Shown here in pieces: positions 47,775-55,449 of a stretch of 64,000 nucleotides of DNA. The notes beneath the pieces are model-generated. The model was given only the letters and a program-made list of their open reading frames with translations. It made no database searches and was not told the origin of the DNA. A program made the position numbers and the translations under genes. Numbering within the stretch: position 1 is the first letter of the stretch; each line of letters starts with the position of its first letter. This DNA is from Streptomyces longispororuber. Lineage in GTDB: Bacteria; Actinomycetota; Actinomycetes; Streptomycetales; Streptomycetaceae. The stretch lies in the NCBI RefSeq assembly GCF_014656095.1, contig NZ_BNBT01000003.1:1-64000 (forward strand). Reading direction: 5' to 3'.

Positions 47775-48590
47775 ATGAGTACGACACCCGATCCGCTGGT
47801 CGCCCTGGCCTCGCTGCCCGGCGTCCCGGAAGCCGTGGACTCCGTGCGCAAGGCCGTGGACCGCGTCTACGGGCACCGGATCATGCGCCGCCGCAGCAAC
47901 GCGATCACCGCGGAGGCCGCCCTCCGTGGCGCCCGCGGGTCGGCCGCGCTGTCCGGCGCCGAGTGGGCGCTCGAGGAGGTGCGGCGGCGCAGCGACTTCG
48001 GCACCGACGACGAGGCGCGCGTCATGGGCGCAGCCCTGCGGCTGACGGCCGAGGCAGGACAGTTGCTGTCCGTCTGGCGGCAGTCGCCGCTGCGGGTCCT
48101 GGCGCGGCTGCACCTGGTCGCCGCGGCGGACTCCGACGAGGCGGCGGGGCGCCCGCGCCTGGCGGGCGAGCCGGTGGACGAGCCGCTGGTGGAGCTGGAC
48201 CTGCCGGACGCCGAGGAGGTGGCGGGGCGCCTGGACGGGCTGTCCCGGCTGGTCCTCACGGGCAGCTCGGCGCCCGCTCTGGTCCTCGCGGCCGTCGTGC
48301 ACGGCGAGCTGGCCGTGCTGCGGCCGTTCGGCTCGCACAACGGCCTGGTGGCGCGCGCGGCCGAGCGCGTCGTCCTGGTGGGCAGCGGGCTCGACCCGAA
48401 GTCGGTCTGCCCGGCCGAGGCGGGCCACGCCGAACTGGGGCGCGCGGCCTACGTGGCCGCCCTCTCCGACTACGCCTCCGGCACGCCGGAGGGCATGGCC
48501 GCCTGGATCGCGCACTGCGGCAGGGCTGTTGAGCTGGGCGTCAGGGAGTCGACGGCGGTGTGCGAGGCGTTGCAGCGGGGCGCGGCCTAG
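47775..48590 (+). CDS. Degenerate Fic-domain protein
   Basis: A 271-residue protein. The helical layout and the segment LRPFGSHNGLVARAAERVVL (about 182-201) match the Fic motif HxFx(D/E)GN(G/K)RxxR in position, but the catalytic His is replaced (Leu/Arg before PF), the acidic residue is absent, and GNGR has become HNGL. AMP transfer is therefore unlikely and a binding role is more probable. ATG 47775 has TAGGGT 7 bases upstream and no Shine-Dalgarno site. It pairs divergently with the P-loop ATPase gene. Confidence 0.75.
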   Translation: MSTTPDPLVALASLPGVPEAVDSVRKAVDRVYGHRIMRRRSNAITAEAALRGARGSAALSGAEWALEEVRRRSDFGTDDEARVMGAALRLTAEAGQLLSVWRQSPLRVLARLHLVAAADSDEAAGRPRLAGEPVDEPLVELDLPDAEEVAGRLDGLSRLVLTGSSAPALVLAAVVHGELAVLRPFGSHNGLVARAAERVVLVGSGLDPKSVCPAEAGHAELGRAAYVAALSDYASGTPEGMAAWIAHCGRAVELGVRESTAVCEALQRGAA

Positions 48591-49026
48591 GGGCGGTCCC
48601 GGCGCTGCGGCGGTACGGCACGGAAGTGCGGCGGTAGGGCGCAGAAGTGCGGCGGTACGAGCGATGCGTACCGCCGCTGGCATGTCCGCCGAGTTACCAA
48701 GCGTCCTCGATGTATGCCCATCAGGTCGGGAACTTTGCCCGTCACCTGGTGCGGCTGGCCCGTAATCGACGGGTCGACGTCGCGTGGGTGCTCGGCGTGC
48801 ATGCTCGGTCCGTGGGGCCAGTTCGTGCGGTTGAAGGTAATCCTCTCGGATGTCCTTGGTCTCGCGGGCCGTTGACTCCTTTGTACTCCTGTCGCCCGGC
48901 GAGCGAAACCCCTGACCGCACTTCTTTACTTTTAGGTTCAAAAAAGGGTGAATCGGGCGCGGCTTTCCGGTCGCGGCCGGAGGTGTGTGGTGGCGGGGGC
49001 GCCACCAGGGCACTGGGCGCTCGGGA
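48591..49026. other. Non-coding stretch between convergent genes
   Basis: A 436-base gap. Its left part has 2.6 copies of a 21-base direct repeat starting TGCGGCGGTA (48606-48626, 48627-48647, 48648 onward). The middle is AT-richer than the surroundings (about 48835-48960). No gene, RNA or terminator can be supported. Confidence 0.5.
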
Positions 49027-49863
49027 TCAACTGGCCGCCGCCGCCGCTGCGGCGCGGCGCCGGCTCGCGAGCCAGACGAGGCCCGCGGTGGCCGCGGCCA
49101 CCACCACGGCCGCCGCCGCGACGAGCGCCGGGCGGGGTGGTGCGGGCAGCCGCTGCTTGAGCCGTACGGGACGGTGGAAGTCCAGGATCGGCCACTCGCG
49201 TGCCAGTGCCTCCCGGCGCAGTGCCCGGTCCGGGTTGACGGCGTGGGGGTGGCCCACGGCCTCCAGCATCGGCATGTCGGTGAACGAGTCGCTGTAGGCG
49301 TAGCAGCGCTCCAGGTCGTAGCCCTCGGACTCGGCCAGCTCCTTGACCGCCTCCGCCTTCGTCGGCCCGTACGCGTAGTACTCCACCTCCCCGGTGAAGC
49401 AGCCGTCGGGGCCGACGACCATCCGGGTGGCCACGACCCGGTCCGCGCCGAGCAGCTCGCCGATCGGCTCGACGACCTCCGCGCCCGAGGTGGAGACGAT
49501 GACCACGTCCCGGCCTGCGGTGTGGTGCTGCTCGATGAGTGAGGCCGCCTCGTCGTAGATGATCGGGTCGATTAGGTCGTGCAGGGTCTCGGCGACGATC
49601 TCCTTGACCTGCTGGACGTTCCACCCGCGGCACAGGGCGGACAGGTAGGCGCGCATCCGCTCCATCTGGTCGTGGTCGGCGCCGCCGGCGAGGAACACGA
49701 ACTGGGCGTACGCGGTGCGCAGTACCGCCCGGCGGTTGATCAGGCCGCCTTGGTAGAACGACTTGCTGAACGTGAGGGTGCTCGACTTCGCAATGACCGT
49801 CTTGTCCAGGTCAAAGAAGGCGGCTGTGCGAGGCAAGGAGTGGTTTTCCACGAGCCAGAGCAT
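49027..49863 (-). CDS. HAD-IB family hydrolase
   Basis: A 278-residue protein. The HAD motifs are FFDLDKTV (16-23, nucleophile Asp), VIVSTSGAEVVEPI, and CYAYSDSFTDMPMLEAVG (motif IV). It belongs to the SerB/morphological differentiation-associated phosphatase subgroup and ends in a membrane helix (about 245-268) plus a short Arg/Ala tail, so it is probably membrane-tethered. S. coelicolor has a homologue at the same place next to the Tad-like operon. It is divergent from the ssd-like gene. Confidence 0.88.
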   Translation of the reverse strand: MLWLVENHSLPRTAAFFDLDKTVIAKSSTLTFSKSFYQGGLINRRAVLRTAYAQFVFLAGGADHDQMERMRAYLSALCRGWNVQQVKEIVAETLHDLIDPIIYDEAASLIEQHHTAGRDVVIVSTSGAEVVEPIGELLGADRVVATRMVVGPDGCFTGEVEYYAYGPTKAEAVKELAESEGYDLERCYAYSDSFTDMPMLEAVGHPHAVNPDRALRREALAREWPILDFHRPVRLKQRLPAPPRPALVAAAAVVVAAATAGLVWLASRRRAAAAAAAS

Positions 49864-50386
49864 AGGCGCCCACCATTCGGCGTAAGCTGAGGCGCGTGGG
49901 TTTGCCTGAGAAGGCTCTCGGGTACACCATGGAAGTCACGGATCGTTCGCGACCGTGCTAACCCGGTCTGGCTCCTCCCCCCCCGAGTCGGACCGTGGGG
50001 ACGACCCCCGCTCTCCCCCCCGGCGGGGGTCGTCGCATGTCCGGGTGGGTTTTTCTCCCCTCTTTTCGATCTCCGGTGATCGCCGGGCGCCGTTGTGCGC
50101 CGTCGCGGCGCCGATGAGCCATGCCCACGGTTGGTCACTCTGTGTAGGTGTAGCGCTGCGCTGCGGAAGTCGTTCGGGTCCTCACCGGTATGGGTGACGG
50201 AGATATTCACAGCTACCGCCTTCTCCACAGTTATTGACCAAGATCCACACGATTTCCCGGTTCGCCGCACGCTGATTCCGCTCGTGCAGTTCATGGCCGG
50301 ATTCCATTGACCGGGCTTCACGGGCGCGGATCCGGATGCGCACGGGGCGTATTCGGAGGACTCGCAGCGAGAGGGGGCTGGAGATC
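49864..50386. other. Divergent promoter region of the HAD and Tad genes
   Basis: A 523-base gap. It contains a hairpin at 50000-50034 (GACGACCCCCGC, 11-base loop, GCGGGGGTCGTC), which may be a terminator, and an AT-richer segment near 50195-50270 (ACAGTTATTGACC, CACGATTTCC) that may hold the Tad operon promoter. No gene is supported. Confidence 0.55.
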
Positions 50387-51514
50387 GTGACCGGAGTCAT
50401 TGCGGGGGACGTGTCGCCGCCGTCCGACGGGCGGCCGGGGGCACCGCTGATCGTCACCGAGGACGCGGACCTGCTGGATGACCTGCTGCGGCTGTGCGCC
50501 GCGGCGGGCGCACGGCCGGAGGTGCACCACGGGGTGCCGGAGCGCGGAGGCGGCTGGGAGGCGGCACCGCTCGTCCTGGTCGGGGACGACGCGGCGGACC
50601 GGGTGCGCGGGGCCGCACGGCGGCGCGGAGTCGTGCTGGTTGGGCGGGATCAGGACGATTCAGACGTCTGGCGGCGGGCGGTGGAGATCGGCGCGGAGCA
50701 GGTGCTCCTCCTGCCGGACGGCGAGCAGTGGCTGGTCGACCGCATCGCCGACGTCACCGAGGGCGTGGGACGGCCCGCCGTCACCATCGGCGTGATCGGC
50801 GGCCGCGGCGGTGCCGGGGCCTCCACACTGGCGTGCGCCCTCGCGGTCACGGCCGCGCGTGAGCGGCGGCGCACCATGCTCGTCGACGCCGACCCGCTGG
50901 GCGGCGGGCTCGACGTCCTGCTCGGCGGGGAGGCGGCGGACGGTCTGCGCTGGCCCGCCTTCGCCCAGTCGCGCGGCCGGGTCGGCGGCAGCGCCCTGGA
51001 GGAGTCCCTGCCCGAGCTGCACGACCTGCGGGTGCTGAGCTGGGACCGCGGGGACACCGTGGCCGTGGCCCCGCCCGCCATGCGCGCGGTCCTCGCCGCG
51101 GCCCGCAGGCGTGGCGGTGTGGTCGTCGTGGACCTGCCCCGCCGCGTGGACGAGACGGTGGGCGAAGCGCTGGCCCAGCTCGACCTGGGCCTGCTGGTGG
51201 TGCCGCGCGAGCTGCGCGCCGTGGCCGGGGCGCGGCGCGTCGCGTCCGCGATGGGCATGGTGCTGCGGGACCTGCGGGTCGTGGCCGCCGCCGGGCGGGG
51301 ACGTGGCGGTCTCGACGCGGACGGCCTCGACGCGGACGAGGTCGCGCGCCTCCTGGAACTGCCCCTCGTCGGTGAGCTGCCGTGGGAGCACGGCCTGGTG
51401 GCGGCCCAGGACGGCGGGCGGCCGCCGGGAGGACTGGCGCGCGGGCCGCTCGCCCGGTTCTGCTCCGCCTTCTGGCAGCAGCTTCCCGCGGACGCCACGG
51501 GAGGGCGCGTATGA
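50387..51514 (+). CDS. Septum site-determining (CpaE/Ssd-like) protein
   Basis: A 375-residue protein, first gene of the Tad-like operon. An N-terminal receiver-like region (about 15-120) precedes a MinD-type ATPase domain whose P-loop reads GVIGGRGGAGAST, without either conserved Lys of the ParA/MinD motif; the mycobacterial Ssd has a similar deviation. DADPLGGGLDVLLGG is switch I and VVVDLPRRVDE is switch II. It may localise the secretion machine at the pole. GTG 50387 has GGAG 3 bases upstream. Its stop overlaps the tadA start by four bases. Confidence 0.88.
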   Translation: MTGVIAGDVSPPSDGRPGAPLIVTEDADLLDDLLRLCAAAGARPEVHHGVPERGGGWEAAPLVLVGDDAADRVRGAARRRGVVLVGRDQDDSDVWRRAVEIGAEQVLLLPDGEQWLVDRIADVTEGVGRPAVTIGVIGGRGGAGASTLACALAVTAARERRRTMLVDADPLGGGLDVLLGGEAADGLRWPAFAQSRGRVGGSALEESLPELHDLRVLSWDRGDTVAVAPPAMRAVLAAARRRGGVVVVDLPRRVDETVGEALAQLDLGLLVVPRELRAVAGARRVASAMGMVLRDLRVVAAAGRGRGGLDADGLDADEVARLLELPLVGELPWEHGLVAAQDGGRPPGGLARGPLARFCSAFWQQLPADATGGRV

Positions 51515-52680
51515 GCGCGGTCGTGGGCGCCCGCATGCTCGACGGCGTACGAGAGTGGCTCGCCGCGAGCGGCACGGAGCCGACTCCGGCAAGGGTTGCC
51601 GAAGCCCTGCGGGCGCAGGCGCGGGTCCTCGGGGACGCCGAGGTCCTCGGCGCGGCCGAGCAACTGCGCTCCGAGCTCGTGGGCGCGGGCCCGCTGGAGC
51701 CCCTGCTCACCGACCCGTCGGTGACCGACGTCCTGGTGTCCGCGCCCGACCGCGTCTGGGTGGACCGGGGCGGCGGCCTGGAGCTGACGGACGTGTCCTT
51801 CGGGGACGCGGCGGCGGTGCGGCGGCTCGCCCAGCGCCTCGCGGCCGTCGCGGGACGGCGCCTGGACGACGCCCGTCCCTGGGTGGACGCCCGCCTGCCC
51901 GACGGCACCCGGCTGCACGCGGTCCTGCCCCCGGTCGCCGTCGGCTCGGCGTGCCTGTCGCTGCGCGTCGTACGGCCACGGGCCTTCACCCTCGCGGAGC
52001 TGACCGAGGCGGGCACGGTGCCGCCCGGCGGCGAGCCGTTCCTGCGGGCGCTGCTCGACGCCCGCCTGTCGTACGTGATCAGTGGCGGCACCGGCAGCGG
52101 CAAGACGACCCTCCTGAGCACGCTGCTCGGCCTGGTCGGGCCGGGGGAGCGGATCGTGCTGGCCGAGGACTCCGCGGAGCTGCGCCCCGAGCATCCGCAC
52201 GTGGTGCGCCTGGAGACCCGGCCGGCGAACCAGGAGGGCGTGGGCTTCGTCGGCCTCGACGACCTGGTGCGCCAGGCCCTGCGGATGCGGCCGGACCGGC
52301 TCGTCGTGGGCGAGGTGCGGGGCGCGGAGGTGGTTCACCTGCTCGCCGCGCTGAACACCGGGCACGAGGGCGGCTGCGGCACAGTGCATGCGAACGCCGC
52401 GGCGGACGTACCGGCCCGCCTGGAGGCCCTGGGCACGGCCGCGGGCCTCGACCGCGCGGCCCTGCACAGCCAGGTGGCGGCCGCGCTCTCGGTGGTGATT
52501 CATCTCGTACGGGACCGCTCCGGGCGCCGCCGTGTCGCCGAGGTACACGTCCTGGAGCGGGACGCGTCCGGCCTGGTGGCGACGGTGCCCGCGCTGCGGT
52601 GGGGTGAGCACGGGTTCGTCCGGCAGAGCGGCTGGCGCCGGCTGAGCACCCTGCTCGGAAGCCGGGGTGAGGGCACATGA
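51511..52680 (+). CDS. tadA: TadA/CpaF-type secretion ATPase
   Basis: A 389-residue type II/IV secretion ATPase. Walker A is SGGTGSGKTT, followed by LAEDSAELRPEHPHVVRLE (Asp box), Walker B-like LVVGEVRG, and the His box GTVHANAA. It should power assembly or export of the small pilin encoded three genes on. ATG 51511 and the stop both overlap neighbours by four bases, so the operon is tight. Confidence 0.92.
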   Translation: MSAVVGARMLDGVREWLAASGTEPTPARVAEALRAQARVLGDAEVLGAAEQLRSELVGAGPLEPLLTDPSVTDVLVSAPDRVWVDRGGGLELTDVSFGDAAAVRRLAQRLAAVAGRRLDDARPWVDARLPDGTRLHAVLPPVAVGSACLSLRVVRPRAFTLAELTEAGTVPPGGEPFLRALLDARLSYVISGGTGSGKTTLLSTLLGLVGPGERIVLAEDSAELRPEHPHVVRLETRPANQEGVGFVGLDDLVRQALRMRPDRLVVGEVRGAEVVHLLAALNTGHEGGCGTVHANAAADVPARLEALGTAAGLDRAALHSQVAAALSVVIHLVRDRSGRRRVAEVHVLERDASGLVATVPALRWGEHGFVRQSGWRRLSTLLGSRGEGT

Positions 52681-53609
52681 GCGCGGTGGCGGTGTGGGGC
52701 GCCGCTCTGTGCGCGGGCGGCTCGGTGTGGCTCCTGGGCGGTCGCGCCCGGGGCAGGGCCGTGAAGCGGGCGAGGTCGGCGCTCGCCATCGACGGCACGG
52801 CACCACCGGAGCCCGCATGGCGCCAGGCGGTCGTCCGGGCCCGAGGGCGGCTCGGCCCCCGGGCCGGACACGAGGTGTGGGTGCTGGTGGCGGCTGCGGC
52901 GGTGTCCGTCCTGGGCGGTTCGGTGCTGCCGCTCGTCGCGGGGGCGGTGGGCGTACCCCTGGCAGGCCGGGTGCGCAGGGCCCGGGACGCGCGTCGGGAG
53001 CGCGAGCGGCGGGCGGACGCGGTGATCGCCGTGTGCGGGGCGCTCGCGGGTGAGGTGCGCGCCGGGAGCCAGCCCGGAGGGGCCCTGCGGGCGGCTACGG
53101 AGGCTCTGGACCAGTCGGCGCATGCGGCGGGCGCGGTGGGTGCGGGCAGAGCCACGGGGCCCGCGGAGGTCGCTGGAAGAGGTCTTGGTGAGGCGTGGGC
53201 CGGTGTGCTGGCGGCGGCGCGGTTCGGCGGGGATGTGCCGGGGGCCCTGCGGGAGGCGGCCCGGGAGCCGGGCGCGGAAGGGCTCCTGGGGCTCGCGGCG
53301 TGCTGGCGGGTGGCCGTCGACCGGGGCGCCGGGCTCGCGACCGGGCTCGAACGCCTTGAGGGCGCCCTGCGGGCGGAGCGGGACCAGCGGGCCGATCTGC
53401 GGGCCCAGTTGGCCGGCGCCCGGGCCACGGCGGTGCTGCTCGCCGGGCTCCCCGCGCTGGGCCTGCTGATGGGCGCGGCGCTGGGCGCACGGCCGCTGTG
53501 GGTGCTGCTGCACACGGCGGCGGGGTTCGGGTGCCTGCTCGTGGGCGGGGCTCTGGAGGGCCTGGGCGCCTGGTGGGCGCTGCGGATCGTGCGAAGGGCG
53601 GAGGCGTGA
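52677..53609 (+). CDS. tadB: TadB-like inner-membrane protein
   Basis: A 310-residue type II secretion F-domain protein. It has an N-terminal membrane segment, two central ones (about 65-95), then the helical F domain (GLLGLAACWRVAVDRGAGLA) and two C-terminal membrane segments (about 250-290). It forms the platform with the TadC-like partner. It overlaps tadA by four bases. Confidence 0.9.
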   Translation: MSAVAVWGAALCAGGSVWLLGGRARGRAVKRARSALAIDGTAPPEPAWRQAVVRARGRLGPRAGHEVWVLVAAAAVSVLGGSVLPLVAGAVGVPLAGRVRRARDARRERERRADAVIAVCGALAGEVRAGSQPGGALRAATEALDQSAHAAGAVGAGRATGPAEVAGRGLGEAWAGVLAAARFGGDVPGALREAAREPGAEGLLGLAACWRVAVDRGAGLATGLERLEGALRAERDQRADLRAQLAGARATAVLLAGLPALGLLMGAALGARPLWVLLHTAAGFGCLLVGGALEGLGAWWALRIVRRAEA

Positions 53610-54430
53610 TGGGCGAGGCGGAGGTTGTCCACAGGCTGGGGGTGGCCGCGTGGTCGGCGGCGGCCGTGCTGTGGCTGGTGCTCATGGCGGCGACGGCACG
53701 GCGTGAGCGGACCGCGGGCCGCCGGGTGGCGGCGGTTCTGGGCACCGAGAGCAGACCGGGGCGGCTGCGGGAGCGGCTGCGCGGGCCGGACCGGCTCGGG
53801 CAGGGACGCGGTGCGCCGTCCGGTCGCCGGGAGGCGGTCCGCAGAGGCCTCGCCGTCGTCGGGGCGGTCGGAGCCGGCTGGGCGCTGATCGGCGGGGTGC
53901 CCGGGCTCGTGGTCGGCGTGGGCGTGGGATGCGCCGTGGCGCGGATACGGCGGGGCGGCGGGCCGGTGGCGGAGTTCGACGAGGCGGAGGCCGCGCGGCA
54001 ACTGCCGCTGGCGGCCGACCTGGTCGTGGCCTGCGTGGCCGCCGGTGCCGGGCCCGTGGTGGCGGCCCAGGCGGTGGGGGAGACCTTGCGAGGGCCGATC
54101 GGCGAACGGCTCGCCTGGGGCGCCGCCCAGGTGCGCCTGGGCGGCGAGCCCGCGGAGGCCTGGCGGCAGCTAGGCGCCCTGCCAGGTGCCGCGGCGCTGG
54201 CCCGCCTCCTCGAACGGGCCGGTGAGTCCGGGGCTCCCGCGGCCGGCCCCGTGGCACGGCTCGCCGCCGACTGCCGGGCGGCGAGAGCACGCGAGGCCAC
54301 CGCCCGGGCCCGGCACGCGGCCGTCCTGATGACGGCGCCGGTGGGGTTGTGCTTCCTGCCCGCCTTCATCGCGCTCGGAGTGGTGCCGGTGATCACGGGG
54401 TTGGCCGGAGCACTGCTGGCCACCCGCTGA
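53609..54430 (+). CDS. tadC: TadC-like inner-membrane protein
   Basis: A 273-residue F-domain protein. It has membrane segments near 13-30, 76-105 and 240-265, with the helical core AARQLPLAADLVVACVAAGA in between. ATG 53609 follows the TadB stop with one shared base (TGATG). It completes the platform. Confidence 0.9.
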   Translation: MGEAEVVHRLGVAAWSAAAVLWLVLMAATARRERTAGRRVAAVLGTESRPGRLRERLRGPDRLGQGRGAPSGRREAVRRGLAVVGAVGAGWALIGGVPGLVVGVGVGCAVARIRRGGGPVAEFDEAEAARQLPLAADLVVACVAAGAGPVVAAQAVGETLRGPIGERLAWGAAQVRLGGEPAEAWRQLGALPGAAALARLLERAGESGAPAAGPVARLAADCRAARAREATARARHAAVLMTAPVGLCFLPAFIALGVVPVITGLAGALLATR

Positions 54431-54560
54431 GGCGCCGCCGGGGCGCCCAGGCGAACGGCCCGGCCGCGCCGTGCCGAACAGCCACCCCGGACCCGACTGA
54501 ACGACATCTCGTACGGCCGCCAGGACAGGGAGGCGGCTGGCAGCAAAGGAGGAGCACGTC

Positions 54561-54920
54561 ATGGGAGTTGTCATGTGGAACCACGGACACGGACCGGCAC
54601 AGAAGCACGGACGGGAATCGGCACTGGACCGGGTACCGGCACCAGCATCGGCACCGGCACTGGGGCCTGGAGCGGAACTGGCACACGCGTCAGGGGGCGT
54701 AGGTGTCCGGAGGCGGAGGCGACGGTTCGCCTGGGTGGTGCCGCGGGTCCGGCGGCTGCGCCGTGGCGCCGGGGATGCCGGTATGGCGACGTCGGAGTAC
54801 GCCATGGGGCTGCTCGCGGCAGTGGGGTTCGCCGGGCTGCTCTACAAGGTGGTGACGAGCGGGCCGGTCCGGGCGGGGCTCCAGGCACTGGTGGAGAGGG
54901 CGCTCCATGTGCGGTTCTGA
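54561..54920 (+). CDS. DUF4244 Flp-pilin-like protein
   Basis: A 119-residue protein. After a long, variable, basic N-terminus, residues 73-110 read AGDAGMATSEYAMGLLAAVG and then a hydrophobic helix, the prepilin-like pattern with Glu at position 5 after the Gly-Met cleavage site, as in the DUF4244 proteins of actinomycete Tad loci. It is the likely structural subunit. AAAGGAGGAGC gives a perfect ribosome site before ATG 54561. No prepilin peptidase gene is present in the window. Confidence 0.85.
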   Translation: MGVVMWNHGHGPAQKHGRESALDRVPAPASAPALGPGAELAHASGGVGVRRRRRRFAWVVPRVRRLRRGAGDAGMATSEYAMGLLAAVGFAGLLYKVVTSGPVRAGLQALVERALHVRF

Positions 54921-55449
54921 CGGGGGCGCGGCGAGCGGTGTCGAGTGCACCGGTGAAGGAGGTGCGGCCGACGGGGGCGCCGTCGGCCGCGGCCGGACCG
55001 ACCCGGGGAGGCGGCGCGACGCCTACCGAGGCCGGGCCGGTCCGGGCAGGTGGCGTGACGCCGGGTTCGTGACGGCGGAGGCGGCGGTGGTCCTGCCGAC
55101 CCTGGTGCTGTTCACGATGGCCCTCCTGTGGATCCTGATGGCCGCGTCCGCGCAGATCCAGTGCGTGGACGCGGCTCGGGCCGGGGCGCGGGCGATGGCC
55201 CGCCAGGACCCACCGGGCACGGCCGTGGCGGCGGCGCGCCAGGCGGCGCCACCCGGTACGCGTGTCGCGGTGCGCAGGGACGGAGACCTGGTGCGCGTCG
55301 AGGTGGTGGCGCCTGCTCCGGGGCCGCGGGTGCTCGGACTGGGCGTGCGGCTGCGGGCGGAGGCCGTGGCGTTGGCGGAGGACACGGTAGGGGCGGGGCG
55401 GCAGGGCGACGCGGCAGCCGGCCCGGATGTGCCAGGGGTGGACTCATGA
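54907..55449 (+). CDS. TadE-like protein
   Basis: A 180-residue protein. Residues 50-80 form the TadE start, WRDAGFVTAEAAVVLPTLVL, with the Glu-containing hydrophobic pseudopilin-like helix. The rest is extracellular, ending in an Ala/Asp/Gly-rich tail. ATG 54907 overlaps the DUF4244 gene by 14 bases, with GAGAGGG upstream. TadE-like pseudopilins help build or anchor the fibre. Confidence 0.85.
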   Translation: MCGSDGGAASGVECTGEGGAADGGAVGRGRTDPGRRRDAYRGRAGPGRWRDAGFVTAEAAVVLPTLVLFTMALLWILMAASAQIQCVDAARAGARAMARQDPPGTAVAAARQAAPPGTRVAVRRDGDLVRVEVVAPAPGPRVLGLGVRLRAEAVALAEDTVGAGRQGDAAAGPDVPGVDS

